Under the pieces are notes generated by a model. It was not told the DNA's origin. It searched no databases and saw nothing but the letters and a program-made list of their open reading frames with translations. Below are positions 1 through 12,880 of a DNA stretch of 64,000 nucleotides, piece by piece. Within the stretch, counting starts at the first letter, position 1. Every line of letters begins with the position of its first letter. The translations under genes and the position numbers were made by a program. Source of the DNA: Doryteuthis pealeii (Eukaryota > Mollusca > Cephalopoda > Myopsida > Loliginidae); the NCBI GenBank assembly GCA_023376005.1, contig CM042152.1, positions 85,761,856-85,825,855 on the forward strand, read 5' to 3'.

Positions 1-1693
1 TGACAATAACACCAACCAGCTCTGACCACCCCAAAATCAGCGAAAAAAATATGGTCCAAGGGGGATTTCAAAATAGATTCTATTCCACATAATGAATCAT
101 TCAGGAATGAAGAAAGAGGGCAGCTAGCACGACTCAACAAACTGCATGTATAATAAAGTACATAAGACCAAGAACTCCATATAATATTAGAGTGAAACAT
201 TTTAGACCAACCCGGACGTATTTCATCAATGGATCCAGGAGATGGGGCTATGCTCTAACGGAAATACTGGATCCTAACTAGGACGAGCTTCACCGCAAAA
301 CACTTAAAATATTAAATTGGGAATATAGAGCTGGTTGGTCACACAGAAAAATATTTATTAAACTCTTGGACTGAAAAAATAACACAAAATCAAAATGAAA
401 TGAAATTTCCAAACCGTTATTTTTAATACCACCCACATATGCATGAGGGTAAACACGCGGTCAAATAAAGCGAGAATGCTGTTTATAATTGGGTATTCAT
501 TTGGAATGTCATTTACAATTTGTCTGACAATAAGCATATAATCTTTTGAAACCAGCGTAATAAATCACCCCATTAGATATATTTTATTATGAATAATAAT
601 AATTAATTATATAGTATATATGTGGTAGAGATAGAGGAAACCAGAAGACAAATCTCATATCTCTACACACATTCCTGTCGGATTTCTCGCAATCCCCCCC
701 TCAATAAATATATATATCTTATTATAATGGAAATTGTGGGTTGTCTGTCTGTAACGAAACTATATTATTATACAAGTCACAATTTCCTTTAGTTATTACA
801 TCAATATTCTTCCATATTTATTTTTTATGTAAACCTCAATTATTAATAAATTGTTTTACATTAATTACACTGTCTGTCCATATCTACATACTATAACATG
901 CCATTGTATTATATATACAAACAAAATATGAGGTTTACAGTATGATGGGAAGGCAATTTGCAATATTGACCTTAAAAAATGATTTTAATAAAATATATGC
1001 TTAGTATTAATTGATTTCTATTGTTTGGTTTTAATTTTATTGAATATAGCAAAAAATCTCTTCATAAATCTTAAAAGAATCCCTTACAAGAAGAAATAAC
1101 TGTAATGTTATCTCTCCTATTTTAACTAACAGTTAATTAGGAAAATTACCATGAAAGAACGGGAAGTAACGGAAAATGATGAAAGTTATTCAAAGTTGTT
1201 CTATTTTTCAATCATACCCCTTGTTCAAAATCTTTTTATCTAATTCTTATTCAGTTTCCTTAGCCTTTCTAATTTAAATATCAATTTTAATGATAAAATT
1301 TTAACTAAAATACTTGCACCCGGAGGGTGCATATATTTGCTAGTATATAATATATATATTATATATATATATAATTATATTCTCTAATGACAGTTGATTT
1401 TGTAAAAGTTAGAGAAGTATGTTTAACAAGTAGAGAGCAGATCATCTATAATCTTCTGTTTACAATATAAAACACTGATTTTCTCTGCTTTAATTTAGTC
1501 TGGCACCCAGTGAAGATAAACTCCTAACTCATGAAATTAGTCAACAAGATAAACATTCAACCACTATAATCTAATGATGAGGACTCTCATTATAAAAAGT
1601 TTTATGACATAAGTGCTTATGTTCTTCAATTTTAACATCATCCAGAAGAGACATTCAATTCTAAGAAACATTACAAAATGTTGTTTTTCTTTT

Positions 1694-1858
1694 GCCTAAC
1701 CAAGGGTTAAAGAGCTCATAGACTGCCTTACATTTCCCATAGCTGGAGGGAGAATATATTGGATTCATACTTTTCCAGAATATTAGCACTAGTAGATGCA
1801 AAACAACTCGACCAGGATTTGAACTGTTTGGTTGATAACTATTACACCAACAAATGTC
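1694..1858 (-). mobile_element. tRNA-derived SINE (family S1), partial
   Basis: Reverse-strand SINE with a B-box-like GTTCAAATCCTGG remnant near 1820, followed by the conserved body (a 'gctaat' block, a 'ccctccagctatg' block and a 'ctttaaccttggttaggc' block). Matches the right-arm element at 18,350-18,580, with more indels. Confidence 0.7.
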
Positions 1859-2089
1859 CTCCTATGAAATGGAAATAATAGAATGACTTTTGACAATATT
1901 CTCCCTTTTTCAAATTCTGTCGTTGAAAAGCTTGAAACAATTCATAGGAACTGAACTGCAGGAATGAAATGGGCAGAGAAATATGTTCTTCTGTGAGAAA
2001 TTTCCTTGTTTACTGTAAATAAATTTAATTGAAATAGATCATAAGTAGGCCGAGCTATTCTAGTTGTGACCTATCCCCAAGAGGTTTAA

Positions 2090-2305
2090 ATTCAGATTTT
2101 CCTTCTCCTAGACTGGTTGCCAACCAAGGTTAAAAGAGCTCAGTCTGCCTTCTATTTTACCATAGCTGGAGGGAGAATAATTGGATGATATACCTTCCTA
2201 AGGGGTAATTAGCACTATGTGAACTGTGGCTTCGTCCAGGATTTGAACTCTGGTTAACAATCATTTCTGTGACTAACCAGTTACACCAACTGCACTCTCC
2301 TGTCA
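2090..2305 (-). mobile_element. tRNA-derived SINE (family S1)
   Basis: Reverse-strand copy with A-box-like and B-box-like blocks near 2225-2295 and the conserved body down to 2090. It is the counterpart of the right-arm SINE at 17,910-18,172. Damage is mostly 1-bp indels. Confidence 0.72.
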
Positions 2306-2398
2306 AATAAAATTATTAATAATTGTAATTCTGGACACAAGAGAGAAAATGATGATGTGATGATAGGAAGTCTAAAAAGAGATGTTCCAAAAACCATT

Positions 2399-2784
2399 GT
2401 AACGTTAGGTGGCAAAGTCCATCATACTTTGGATACAAATAACTCCGACAAAGGTTAATAGACAAACATTTAATACACACACACATGGACAGTTGATACA
2501 AACATTCATATAAAGAGTAAACATAATAAAAAGAGGTACACAAAAAAGATGACACATTCATGAATGATGACAGATTATACAATAAAAGGCACAGACCATG
2601 AGACTAGGAATAGTCAATGCTGTGAGGACTTACAGTATAATTGTTTAAAAAGGGGGGGGCGGGAAAAAAGCCCCCCAACCGGGGGAGGAAAGGGTTTAGA
2701 TAGAATCTACCCATGTGGCTCGTAGGTTGCTGAAATCTATAAAGAGCGCGAAATGTTTGAAACCGGCGCTTAAATACTGGTGCC
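2399..2784 (-). mobile_element. Solo-LTR-like element (family E), cut by gap
   Basis: Reverse complement of the family E LTR at 17,390-17,813, starting at its ACGTTACA end. The other terminus is lost at the N gap. The G/C-run segment near 2650-2695 is badly scrambled compared with the right arm. Confidence 0.65.
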
Positions 2785-2884
2785 NNNNNNNNNNNNNNNN
2801 NNNNNNNNNNNNNNNNNNNNNNNNNNNNNNNNNNNNNNNNNNNNNNNNNNNNNNNNNNNNNNNNNNNNNNNNNNNNNNNNNNNN
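2785..2884. other. 100-N scaffold gap
   Basis: Exactly 100 N, a conventional scaffolding spacer, so the true distance is unknown. The sequence after the gap is the outer end of the left arm. The sequence before it is another copy of an inner part of the same arm. Confidence 0.98.
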
Positions 2885-4924
2885 TAGAAAATTAGCTAAT
2901 TATATTTTGAGATAGTTATTTTTAAATGCATTTCTCATTGCTAAAACAAGCTTTTAACTTTTTAAATGTTGATGTTGCCCAAGCAGAGTCAAACTCTTTT
3001 TAACAGATGAATACAAGAAAGACCAGTACGTCCTGTGCGGCCATCCATAAAATCCATAAAACCGCCAGACCTAAACCTGACACACAGAAAATTGTCTGCC
3101 TAAAACAAAAAATGCAGTGTGAAAATTTGTAATTATATGAAAGTGACAAAACACCAACAGCCTCTGACCATCCCCAAAATCAGCCCGAAAAATATGGCTC
3201 CAAGGGGGATTTTTCATGAAATAGATTCCTACTACATAATTGAACTCATTCAGCGAATGAGAGAAAGAGGGCAGCGAGGAAAGAGTGGCACTACACCACT
3301 CACAAAACTGCCATGTAAATAAGTACAAGACCAAAAGAACTCCATAAATATAGAGTGAAACATTTAGGAACCAACCCGAACATTTCTCAATGGATCCAGG
3401 AGATGGAAGACTATGCTCTACGGAAAAATACTGGATCCTAACTAGACGAGCTTCACCGCAAAACCCTAACATACTAAATCGGAATTATTCAGAAAAAGGG
3501 GCTTTTCGGTTGGTCCACACAGAAAAAAAATTATTATAAACTCTTGCGACCTGAAAAAATAACAACACAAAATCAAAATGAAAATGAAAAAAACATTCCA
3601 ACCGTTTATTCAATACACCACATATGCATGAGCGCTAACACGCGGTCAAATAAAGCGAGATGCCTATTTATAACGGAATTCCTATTTGAGATGCATTTAC
3701 AACTTTGTTGACAATAAGCATTATACTCTGTTTGCCAACAATACCATTTTTGTATTCTAAAATCACCCTAGCTGTACTATTCTATACATGATATAATCGT
3801 ATTTTATATATATATGTGTGTGTTGTGTGTCGTAGCTTTCCCATTATGAGGATAAACACAAGAACAAAAATATCTCTACCACATCTGTCAGATTTACTCC
3901 AATTCCCTCCTTCCCTCATACTATACTATATATTTCTTCTCAATGACAGTTAATTTGCCAAAAGTTAGAAGACATATGTTTAACAAAATGGAGAAGCAAA
4001 TATATAATCTTCAGTTTACATATAACACACGGATTTTCTCTGCTTAGTTTAGTCTGGCACCCATGAAGATCAAACTTTCCTACTCTATAATAGTCAACAA
4101 GAAAACATTCAAACAAACACTAATTACTAAATGATGAGGACAGCTCATTATTAAAAGTTTAAAATTGACATAAATTGCTATGTTTACTCTCATTTAACAT
4201 CAAATCCAGAAGAGACATTCAATTCTTAAGACATTACAAAAAAGAATTTTTTTTTAATTAAAAATTGATGTTTTAATCAAAATCTTAAGTTAAAAATGAA
4301 AAAAGGTCTATATTTTCATTATATATTTAGAACATCAAGTACAAGTTTATTTCTGAAATATAGAATTTAAAGAGATTGGATTCTTGGGGAATTTACTTTA
4401 TACTTTTTAACAGTGTTAGAGGAATTTGATCGAAAGGCCTATAACCATGCGTTAACCAGACTGGTTTCTGTGAAACTGTGTAATATTTTTTAGAGAATTT
4501 TTTTTTAAAGATTTTGAATTGTAGAACTTAAGAGTCCAGTATAAAATTAGGTGGCAGCTTTTAGCTTGATCTCGAGTACTTTTACTACCATGAACTTATT
4601 TACTGTCTGCCATGCTAATTGAGATTGTCTGCTCTCTACAGAATTCTGATATTATTATTTCGCTTGGGTATTCTAGTTGTTCTTATTTTTTGTATGTTTA
4701 GAATGAGCCCAAGTAATGACACAAGGGTAATACATTTAGATTAAAAATAATTTCTCTTGAAACTCAATGAAATTCTAAAACAATATTTGTATATGATAAA
4801 ATTATTGATAAATTTCCTTTTATTTGGTTAAATTTTCTTTGTATGCCAAATTTCATTTGCTTAACCATTCAGTATTAAAGTTAACTTTTATCATTCACTT
4901 AATCATTAAATCACTTATTGAAAT

Positions 4925-5180
4925 ATGCTCTCAAAATTTATCCTCAGAAAAGAGGAAGTAGCCTGTTATAGGCTTAGAATATGCCTGATGTATCCCCTGG
5001 CAGAGAAGAAGACCCCTCCCCAAAGGTGGTCTTGGTATGATAATGAACTGGCATCTACTGATGATTCCAATTTTGCCAAGCTACCCCTTTATTTCTATTA
5101 CTCCCAGGCCACCTGACCAGAGTGATAGTACCTGTTAATGTCCATTATATGGGTCAATTCAATTCAAATCAAAATGAACA
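4925..5180 (+). mobile_element. Diverged family C retroposon fragment
   Basis: Shows the family C blocks in order: 'cccctggcagagaag', 'gacccctccccaaagg', 'attactcccaggccacc', 'agtacctgttaatg'. It is the counterpart of about 18,600-18,860 in the right arm. The short ORF across it is a by-product. Confidence 0.55.
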
Positions 5181-5224
5181 AAAAACTTAACAAGGTCCAT
5201 TTTTTAAGTGCGAGTTTAACAGGT

Positions 5225-5440
5225 TTTTAAATTCAGAGTTTTTCTGCTCGACCAGTTGCTATACCAAAGTAAAAAAGCTTCAGTGTGCCCTACAATTAAC
5301 TATAGCTTGAGGGAGAATAACCTTGGATTCTACTTTTCCAAGTATAGTTAGCACTATGTAAGATGCAAAACAACCTCGACCAGGATTTGAACTGGTTGTG
5401 AAACTATTTACACCACAAATGTCTTCCTATGAATGAAATA
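5225..5440 (-). mobile_element. tRNA-derived SINE (family S1), left-arm copy
   Basis: Same element as 18,350-18,580 in the right arm, reverse strand. The 'tagctTgagggagaat' body block and the B-box-like 'ccaggatttgaac' are visible, with several indels. Confidence 0.68.
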
Positions 5441-5644
5441 AATAGAAGTGGACTTTGACAATATTTCTTTTTTTCAAATTTCTGTCAGTTGAAAAAAGCT
5501 TGAAATCAATTCATAGGAACTGAACTGCAGGATGGAAATGGAGAGAAATTCTTCTGGAGGGAATTTCATGTCTGTTTACTGTAAATAATTTAATTGAATA
5601 GATCACTTAATAGTCCTGCAGCTATTTCTAGTGTGACCACCCCA

Positions 5645-5870
5645 AGAGGTTTTAAATTCAGATTTTTCCTTACTGCCTAACTGGTTGCTAACCATGGTTA
5701 AAAGAGCTCAATCTGCCTTACTATTTAACCTAGCTGAGTGAGAAAAAATTGATATATACCTTTCTAAGGGTATTAGCACTATGGACTGTGGCTTCGTCCA
5801 GGAGTTAATTCTGGCAAACGAATCCATTTCTATGGACTAACCCAGACACCACTGGCACTCTCCTGTCATT
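5645..5870 (-). mobile_element. tRNA-derived SINE (family S1), left-arm copy
   Basis: Counterpart of 17,910-18,172. The body blocks are recognisable, but the B-box region ('ggagttaattctgg') is corrupted relative to the right arm. Confidence 0.65.
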
Positions 5871-5958
5871 AAAATTATTAAATTAATTGGTATTCTCGAC
5901 ACAAGAGAGAAATGATGATGATAGATAGGAAGTCTAAATAGATGTTCCAAAAAACCGT

Positions 5959-6401
5959 TGTAACGAGTGCAAAAGTGCATACATACTTTGGATACAAAAT
6001 AACTCCGACAAAGTTAATAGACAAAAAAAACCCCCAGAAATTTTACTTGAAAAAACATTACAGCACAGAAAAACAGCTATACAACATCATAATAAAGAGT
6101 ACATATAAAAGAGGTACCAAAAAAAGATAAAACGACATTTTCTGAATGATACAAGATAACAATAAAGGCACAGACATGAGACTTAGAAATAGACCATGCG
6201 TGAGGACTACAGAATGTAAGGGGGCGGAGCCCCCCGAGAGGGTTTAGAAGAATTCTAACCCCATGTGGCTCGGTTAGTTCTGAAACTATAAAGGCGCGAA
6301 ATGTTTGAAACCGGCGCTTAAATACTGGTGGCCCTAGCTGGGCTCACAAACTAAAAGGGCAGACAAAACTCACCGGGCGAATGACAAAAACAAACGCTAC
6401 A
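5959..6401 (-). mobile_element. Family E LTR, left-arm copy
   Basis: Starts TGTAACG and ends CGCTACA, the reverse complement of the right-arm LTR. It contains the GGCGGAGCCCCCC segment and the TATA-like 'ctataaagg'. Internal homopolymer runs are expanded relative to the right arm. Confidence 0.7.
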
Positions 6402-7099
6402 CAGTATTTGATTTTCTTTCCTTTTTTCTTTTCACTAAACTGTCAAACATGGTTCTCCATAAGCAAGATTGTCTATATCTTACAGCTATGAAAGTGAACA
6501 ATTACTAATCTCTCATCGACACATTTTTTAATAAAAAGACAATGATAATAACTTAGGTGAAGAGATTAATCAATTGGATTCATTGATAGAAACCTTTACT
6601 TAAACTGCCTTCTCTGAAAGTGAGATGAAAAGAGTTTGTTTTTTTCTTGTTCTTCTCTTTTGCCACAAACAGAGTGATGTTAGATCAACAATTTGTGTGT
6701 ACTGATTTCTATACAATTCATTTTGTAGAAGGCAAGATCAGATTAAGCCATCAAGAAAATGGTTTTGACGGCAGCAACATGAAAAAATATGCAAAATTTT
6801 CTAATTGGTGCTTTAAAGTTAACTTTCTAATCTTTAAATCCGTTTCCTCATCTTTGGTTACTTATCTTATGTTGTTTTTTTTTGTTTTTATTGAAATCAA
6901 CTTGATTTAAAAAAAATAAAAACATTGAAATAATGTCTTCTTTCTTATAAGGGGAATTAGTCAACAGAAAATTTAGAGCCAAAGAAACCAGTTTCAAAAT
7001 ATTTTCATAATCAAGGATTAAAGATTTTTTTTATATATTAAAAAAGATATATCTTAATATTGATTATTTTTATTCAATTATCAAGCAATTTTGTACAAA

Positions 7100-7650
7100 A
7101 AAGTCCAAGTAATTAACCTTACAACACACTAAGTAATTGAAAACGGGAAAACACTTTTCTTGATTTTTAATCTTCTTACTTCACAATCTAACGATCATTG
7201 AAGAGAACAGTTTTTTTTTAATATGAGATTATAAAATAGATTAAATAATAAATAATAAAATATATAAAAATTGATAATAGAATATTAAATTATAAAATTA
7301 ATTAAAAATCCAAGTAATTAACTGCACAACAACCTCACTAAGTAATTAAACAAGTTTAAAACGCATTTCTCTTGCATTTTTAATCTCTATACAACAACAA
7401 AAAAATCTACTGATCATGAGAGACATATTATCTTAATATTATGATATAATAGATAAAATGATTAAATATAATAATAAAAATAATAAAATATTATAAAATA
7501 AATTCAAAAATTAAAAATCCAAGTAAATTAACCGTACAAACCAATACTAAGTAATTAAATCAAGTAAAAACACCTTTTCTTATTTTAATCTTAAAACACA
7601 ACAAAAATCTAAGATCATTTGAAGAGACAATTTTTCAATCAATTTCTTTT
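7100..7650. repeat. About 205-bp tandem repeat, left-arm copy
   Basis: Nearly three copies of a unit starting 'caagtaattaac' (near 7,105, 7,309 and 7,519), each followed by an AT-rich spacer of A/T trinucleotide runs. Matches 16,130-16,680 in the other arm. Confidence 0.7.
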
Positions 7651-8298
7651 TCAACACCTGCATCAACTGTAAGAACATTAATCTTCTCTTGATTCTAAAA
7701 TCCGGTCTTCTCCTTCCTTCTTTCTTTTCTCTTCATATCATTTAAAAGGGGGGGGGTCTTCCAATAATAATATCAGATTTTCTTTGATTTAATATAACTG
7801 TGATAACTGCTTTAAAAGTCCCTAAAATTGTAATTGATTTCTAATGTTTTTCTTAATAAACCACATGTAACCCATTCTTTTGAAGAGTGTTATTCTTTTC
7901 ATTTGTCTTTAAGGGACAAAATGTAGCTTTGAACTAGACAGATTTGATGAAATTTCATTGATTCTCTTATCATTAACAGAACTAATAGAAATTCCTCACA
8001 AAGCGTTTAATTTAAAAATAACAGAATATGAAAGAAATTCCATTGCATTTTGAGTAATTGCAGTTAATATATTACCAATGTATATGAGGCAACCAAGTAA
8101 AATTTCCATCACTTATTGTCAGATTTATTTGAACATTTTATTAAAACCGGCTTCCAGCATAATATTTTATAAAACTGAAATATTTGCAATATATGAAAAA
8201 TGTCAATTCAATACTGAATTGAAAAAGTATTCCAATCTTTAGGAAAGTACAATTAATTATTTGGTTGTTAACTTTTGTTTCATTACAGGCCTGTAAAC

Positions 8299-8515
8299 GA
8301 ATTCCGGACATAAATCCTTAGGCACCTTTTTGGATCTCGATTAAAAAAGGACAAGTTTTTCATTTAACCACCGATCAATAATCCGGTGTTTTTTAAGGGT
8401 TAGGGTTTGGTGTTATCATTGGTTTTTAAATCTAGAAAATGTTGGATATGATGGTAAAATGAAACATGTCCTTTTTTAATCAATCAAAAAAGGCGTGGCC
8501 TAAAAAATTCATATG
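8299..8515. mobile_element. Foldback MITE-like element, left-arm copy
   Basis: Inverted repeat around a loop with 'gggttagggtttgg'. Counterpart of 15,259-15,471, with extra indels. See the right-arm entry for the cleaner termini. Confidence 0.55.
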
Positions 8516-8925
8516 GTTCTGAATTTTCCTATAATTCTTGTGGAAATATTCTTCCTTTAGAAATTTGTATTAATTCCTAGCTTTGTGAAAAACAAAAATG
8601 GAATATTTGAAGGATTATAGAAACCAAAATCTTTGATTTGCAATAGAACCAAATGGGTTTAAAGATAATAGAACAATTCATTTAGAAGACAGTAGTAATA
8701 ACCTCAACCAAAATCCAGCTTGATGTGTATTGACCCCAGTATGCAATATTGCATGCAAAGCTGGAATTTTGGTCGAGGCTTAAAATTTCAGCAACGTGAT
8801 GAAATCGCCCGGGTTCATGCGGACATCACCATTGCCATTGTTATTTACATTAACATCAAGAAATGTTTACTGCAAGCGCGTACAGTAAATACGTTTAAAA
8901 AAAACACAAAACTACAACTTAAAAT

Positions 8926-9447
8926 TATTGAAGTCAGTCAGTCTACTATTGTTTGAACATGGACTGGGCCAAGCACAACTGAACCAGATGTATTTGAAGT
9001 GATCACAACGTGCACTCACTCAATAAACTTTAAAATTTATTGGAAATAGATAAACAGCGCATGTGCACAAACTCGGCATGTTAAGCCGGAAGGTTTATGT
9101 TTGGCGGGAGAGGTGATAAAACTGGTATATCACTACGTGATCTATCTAGCTAGGCTTACTACCCACACGACCGATTATTCAAAATAAAAATAAAATTCAC
9201 AACTGAACCAGTTGTCAAGACAACTGGTACTTATGGAAATTCAGAACAGTCCACTCATGCTGGGTGATTCCATTCCCTGAGTCCTGAATTGGCTGCTTGG
9301 TTTGTTATGATCCTCTGAGCTCCATAAAATCCTGCCATTTTACAGTACGTCTAAGCAGCAAACCAGAATCGTATTTCGCAGCTTACGACTGCCTTCGCTG
9401 TTCTTGTCTTGCCACCTCGACTGGTAATTGGACTCTTGATATTATTT
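8926..9447 (+). mobile_element. Family A solo LTR split by a SINE, left-arm copy
   Basis: Starts TATTGAAGTCAG. The CCAAT-box-like 'gaattggctgc' and the 'ctcgactggtaattgg' block near 9,417-9,431 are visible. It is interrupted at 8,988-9,197 by a retroposon flanked by the 14-bp repeat CACAACTGAACCAG. The right arm carries the same nested pair. Confidence 0.7.
8988..9197 (+). mobile_element. SINE-like insertion (family H) with AAAAT tail
   Basis: About 210 bp inserted in the family A LTR, flanked by 14-bp target duplications (8,974-8,987 and 9,198-9,211) and ending in an (AAAAT)n-type tail. No clear tRNA-like head is seen. Confidence 0.7.
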
Positions 9448-10814
9448 CCCATAAAAACTAAACTCAACTAGAAATTTGTATATGGTTTAAATCTACAAGT
9501 TCCTTAGAACAATAGGACTTTGAACTGGAGAAGATAAGGAAAATTCACATAAAGATCCAAATCTATCATGAAGTTGCTGCCAAATACGCATAGAGAATCC
9601 ATGACAAACTTCCTGTCAGGTCCTCCCCACAAGTATTCCAGTAGCTGCACAAGCTGATCTATATGAGCTCCTTGCTGAAGACCTGCACCTGATATGTCCA
9701 TGTACTGATGTATTCTACAGACATAATAGACTCCCAAGATGAAGATGTTTATAATTTTCTTCTTCTTTGTTGCTAAGAATGTAAATTTTTGTCATAGCCC
9801 TCGTCTCCAGTGAAGAAGCTGCTTGAGCCTCGAGCTAGGAGGGCAGGGACTGCCTGACCTCATTCAAAAACTGTTATCACATCCTGGTTTGAGTCAGGCT
9901 GATGAGCGGGCCCAGCGTAATAATTGCCACGTGCTATCACAACGCATTGGTATATTAAAATAAAAATTTACAAGGTCTTATATATTCCACTGAACCCAAA
10001 ATAATGACACACTAATGAGGATTGAACCTCCGCAGTCTATGAAGAGGTGGACTCAATCATACCCCATTTTCATCCGAATTCGTTTAACGGAGTAGTTCTT
10101 AAAACTAACACCGTTTTAATTAGTCTTCTGCCAAATCGGTGTATAAAAAATAACACGTAAGACTATTAGGCAATCTTAAAACATAGCTCGTAGATAAGAT
10201 ATTTTCCTCGCTTAGCGGCTAGCTGCCATGGCTACCATATGGTAGCTTTGTATATTCTCTATAGACGACAAGCAGTCTGGCGTTATTTTGCTGATAGTTG
10301 CCGCGATTCTCTGACACACTTATAAAGCAACCAACAAGCTCAACAAAATAATATAACGGTTTTAACGTTCTTAAAAAAACCAGATGGTTCTGAATGTCTC
10401 ATGGGACAAAATACAGCCTAGAGGATTGAAAGTCTAGTAAGAGCTCTAACCGCTTGACAATGGTTGTGACCATTCTGAGGCCACCAAATATATAAGAAGA
10501 ACAGAATCATTGGCATGAAAGTGTATAACCTATCTAATCCTTGATACTCTAACTGGACGATGTGAGTGGGTGCATCCACATTCCAGTCTACTCTGTGGAT
10601 TGCAGACAAAAGATACAGTTGGACCAATTAAAAAGTACTATGGGACAATAGGGAGCACCTAGAGCAGGAAAGCCAAGTAAAGTGGTCTGAAACAACAAAG
10701 ATAAGGTAAATATAAATATTTTATACTGTAGTTCTGAACACAATAACATTCAACCAAAGACTATTGTAATAATGACTTTTGTAAAATTTTACTCTGATGC
10801 ACTACTACTATTAC

Positions 10815-11115
10815 CAACCCCTCTGCACGAACAGGGATGTGACACAAAGCTAACTTTTCTAACCGCGAGTTCAACAGACAGGTTTGAATTATAGCAGTTT
10901 TCCTTCTCCTCCTCCGTTGCCTAAACCAAGGCGTAAAGCAGCCCGTTGCCCTACTATTTATCCATAAGCTGGAGGATATTTAGGATTCATACCATTTTTC
11001 CCAACGGGTCCATTAGCCTAAGTGAGATGCATTATCTAATCCAGATTTTTGAACTCAAAAGGCTGACGTTGGTTCCATTTTCCCTGACTTTAACCATAAA
11101 CCAACCACGCACTTA
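10815..11115 (-). mobile_element. tRNA-derived SINE (family S1), left-arm copy
   Basis: Counterpart of 12,881-13,162. It includes the terminal 'cccctctgcacga' block and the body, but both Pol III boxes are corrupted by indels and substitutions. Confidence 0.65.
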
Positions 11116-11790
11116 TATGTTATATAAGCAAACTTAGTAAACATTAAAGCCGGAAGACCAATACTTTAGCCGATTGGCTAAAAATCAAGTAGCATTTATA
11201 TCACAATGTTGTATATAGAAGAGAGATTCCACTGTTCAATTTAACTCTTTCTGCCTTAAGCGCAGCTGTCTCCCCCTGTGGAGGTTAAAATTGCCTTTAG
11301 CCCACAATATGACAGGTACCCGAGAAGTCACACAGTATAACGGCCAAAACATTGAAATTGAGGACAGTACTTTGAATAAATCTATTATATATAAATCAGG
11401 CTTTTGTGCTGTGATGAAACATGTCTTATTCAATGCGAGAATAATCGGCACAATGATTATGCCAAAATTGAAAGAATTTACTAAGTTTAGTCTGGCAATC
11501 AAAGGTCACCTAAGGGGAAGAAATTCATGTTACATTCAATTTAACAAGTAAGTCGAGTAGATGGTACATTTGTAAAAATCTGATTTGAAATCTTGGTTTT
11601 GTGCTTGAGCTGAGTTTTCAAGTTTGATATCAATTCTTTACTTTGCTAATCTAACTCTTCCACAAAAGAATTTTTATTTTTTTTGCACCTGTAGAACAAA
11701 TTTTGATCAAAACAAAGATTGAGGTAGCAAGTCCAATATATCATCACAGTTCGAAATAACTCTCCACATTCTCATTCAGAGTGTATATGT

Positions 11791-12216
11791 GGAGCGTGCG
11801 CGAAGAGGAGTCAGAAGACAAGGCTTTGGATTTTCATTTGAGAGACTTTGTAGCAAGCGGTTGTAGTATATATTTTTCTATAGGTTACACAACTTATAAC
11901 TTTAAACCAAAACTCAACACATAAAAACAAAGGACCTATGCCCGGTATCTTGCTATTATACATGTCTGTAATGTCTATTTAATACAGATTGTTATTTTAA
12001 TTACGACCCGTGTTAATTCTTTCGATATTGTCTATTGTACGTTGTTGTGGTCTTAAAGAGTGAGATCCTCGTATTTGCGTCCAATACCTCACCGAAGAAA
12101 AATCGATCTACGTGTTTATACATGCGTCCGTGTCTAACCTAAGTCTGCCGGTACGTCACCTCATGCGAAAACATACCACATAAGTCAAACCTTGTTTCAT
12201 ATTTCGATCGTGGTGA
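11791..12216. other. Unique spacer between the inverted arms
   Basis: About 0.43 kb that does not pair with itself and resembles no other sequence in the window. It is visibly richer in GC and CpG (for example 'gtgcgcgaag', 'acgcgtcc'-like stretches near 12,110-12,170) than its flanks. No ORF of note. Confidence 0.6.
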
Positions 12217-12430
12217 TTATCTATCTACTCTGATCTGAAGTGAAGCATTGTTATTAATGTGATGAATTATTTGGACTTGTATCCTCATCTTTGTTTTGAT
12301 CAAATTTGTTCTACAGGTGCAAAAAAAAAAAAAAATTCTTTTGTGTGAAGAAGTTAGATTAGCAAAAGTAAAGAAATGAATCAAACTTGAAAAACTCAGC
12401 TCAAGCACAAAACCAAGATTTCAAATCATG
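12217..12430 (+). repeat. Half of a foldback-type repeat at the palindrome centre
   Basis: The stretch from 'gattatctatctactc' through 'gatcaaatttgttc' and a poly-A run recurs at 53,085-53,870, where it is one side of a foldback. So one side of the centre of the giant inverted repeat begins at a dispersed-repeat boundary. Confidence 0.55.
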
Positions 12431-12594
12431 ATTTACAATGTAAGCATCTACTCCTTACATTGTTAAATGATTGAACATGAAATTTCTTCCCCTTATGTGA
12501 CCTTGTTTCAGACTAAACTTAGTAAATATCTTCATGTTCATAAATCATTGTGCCAATTTAATTCTCATTGAATAAACATGTTTCATACACAACA

Positions 12595-12700
12595 AAAGCT
12601 GATTATTATATATAGATTTATTCAAACTACTGTCCTCATTTCAATGTTTTGGCCGTTATACTGTGTGACCTTCTTCGGGTACCTGTCATATTTGCTAACA
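12595..12700 (-). repeat. Decayed foldback-family fragment
   Basis: On the reverse strand reads CGAAGAAGGTC...GGCCAAAACATTG...GAGGACAGTA. This lines up with the CTGAAGAAGG...GAAACGTTG...GAGGACAATA order of the family D elements at 44.7-62.7 kb. The ribozyme-like core is mutated. Confidence 0.45.
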
Positions 12701-12880
12701 ATTTTAACCTCACAGGGGGAATCAGCTGCGCTTAAGCAGAAGAGTTTAAAATTGAACAGTGAATCTCTCTTCCTATATAAACATTGTAGATATAAAATGC
12801 TACTATGATTTTAGCCAATAGTGCTAAATATTGGTCTTCCCCTTTATGTTTACATAAGTTTGCTATATAACAATATAAGT

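Larger units (their letters stand above)
1..2784. other. Indel-rich contig end repeating left-arm sequence
   Basis: Reads as the reverse complement of about 17,455-20,600 and as a direct repeat of about 3,110-6,330. It has many single-base gains and losses, often in homopolymers, relative to the right-arm copy. It stops at the N gap in the middle of an LTR. No gene is seen. The error style suggests unpolished long-read sequence or an unmerged allele; a true duplication is less likely but cannot be excluded. Confidence 0.75.
2885..11790. repeat. Left arm of giant inverted repeat
   Basis: Pairs in reverse complement with about 12,217-20,850 along its whole length. Anchors I matched: 2,885 with about 20,848; 3,120 with 20,600; 6,400 with 17,390; 8,725 with 15,050; 11,700 with 12,315. 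Differences are dominated by short indels, and this arm is the noisier of the two. The same nested insertions occur in both arms. No coding region is recognised; the ORFs here are short and unlike any family I know. Confidence 0.9.

Noticed and set aside
9895..9930. CTGATGAG followed by GC-rich bases
   Set aside because: Matches the first half of a hammerhead core only; there is no GAAA within reach.
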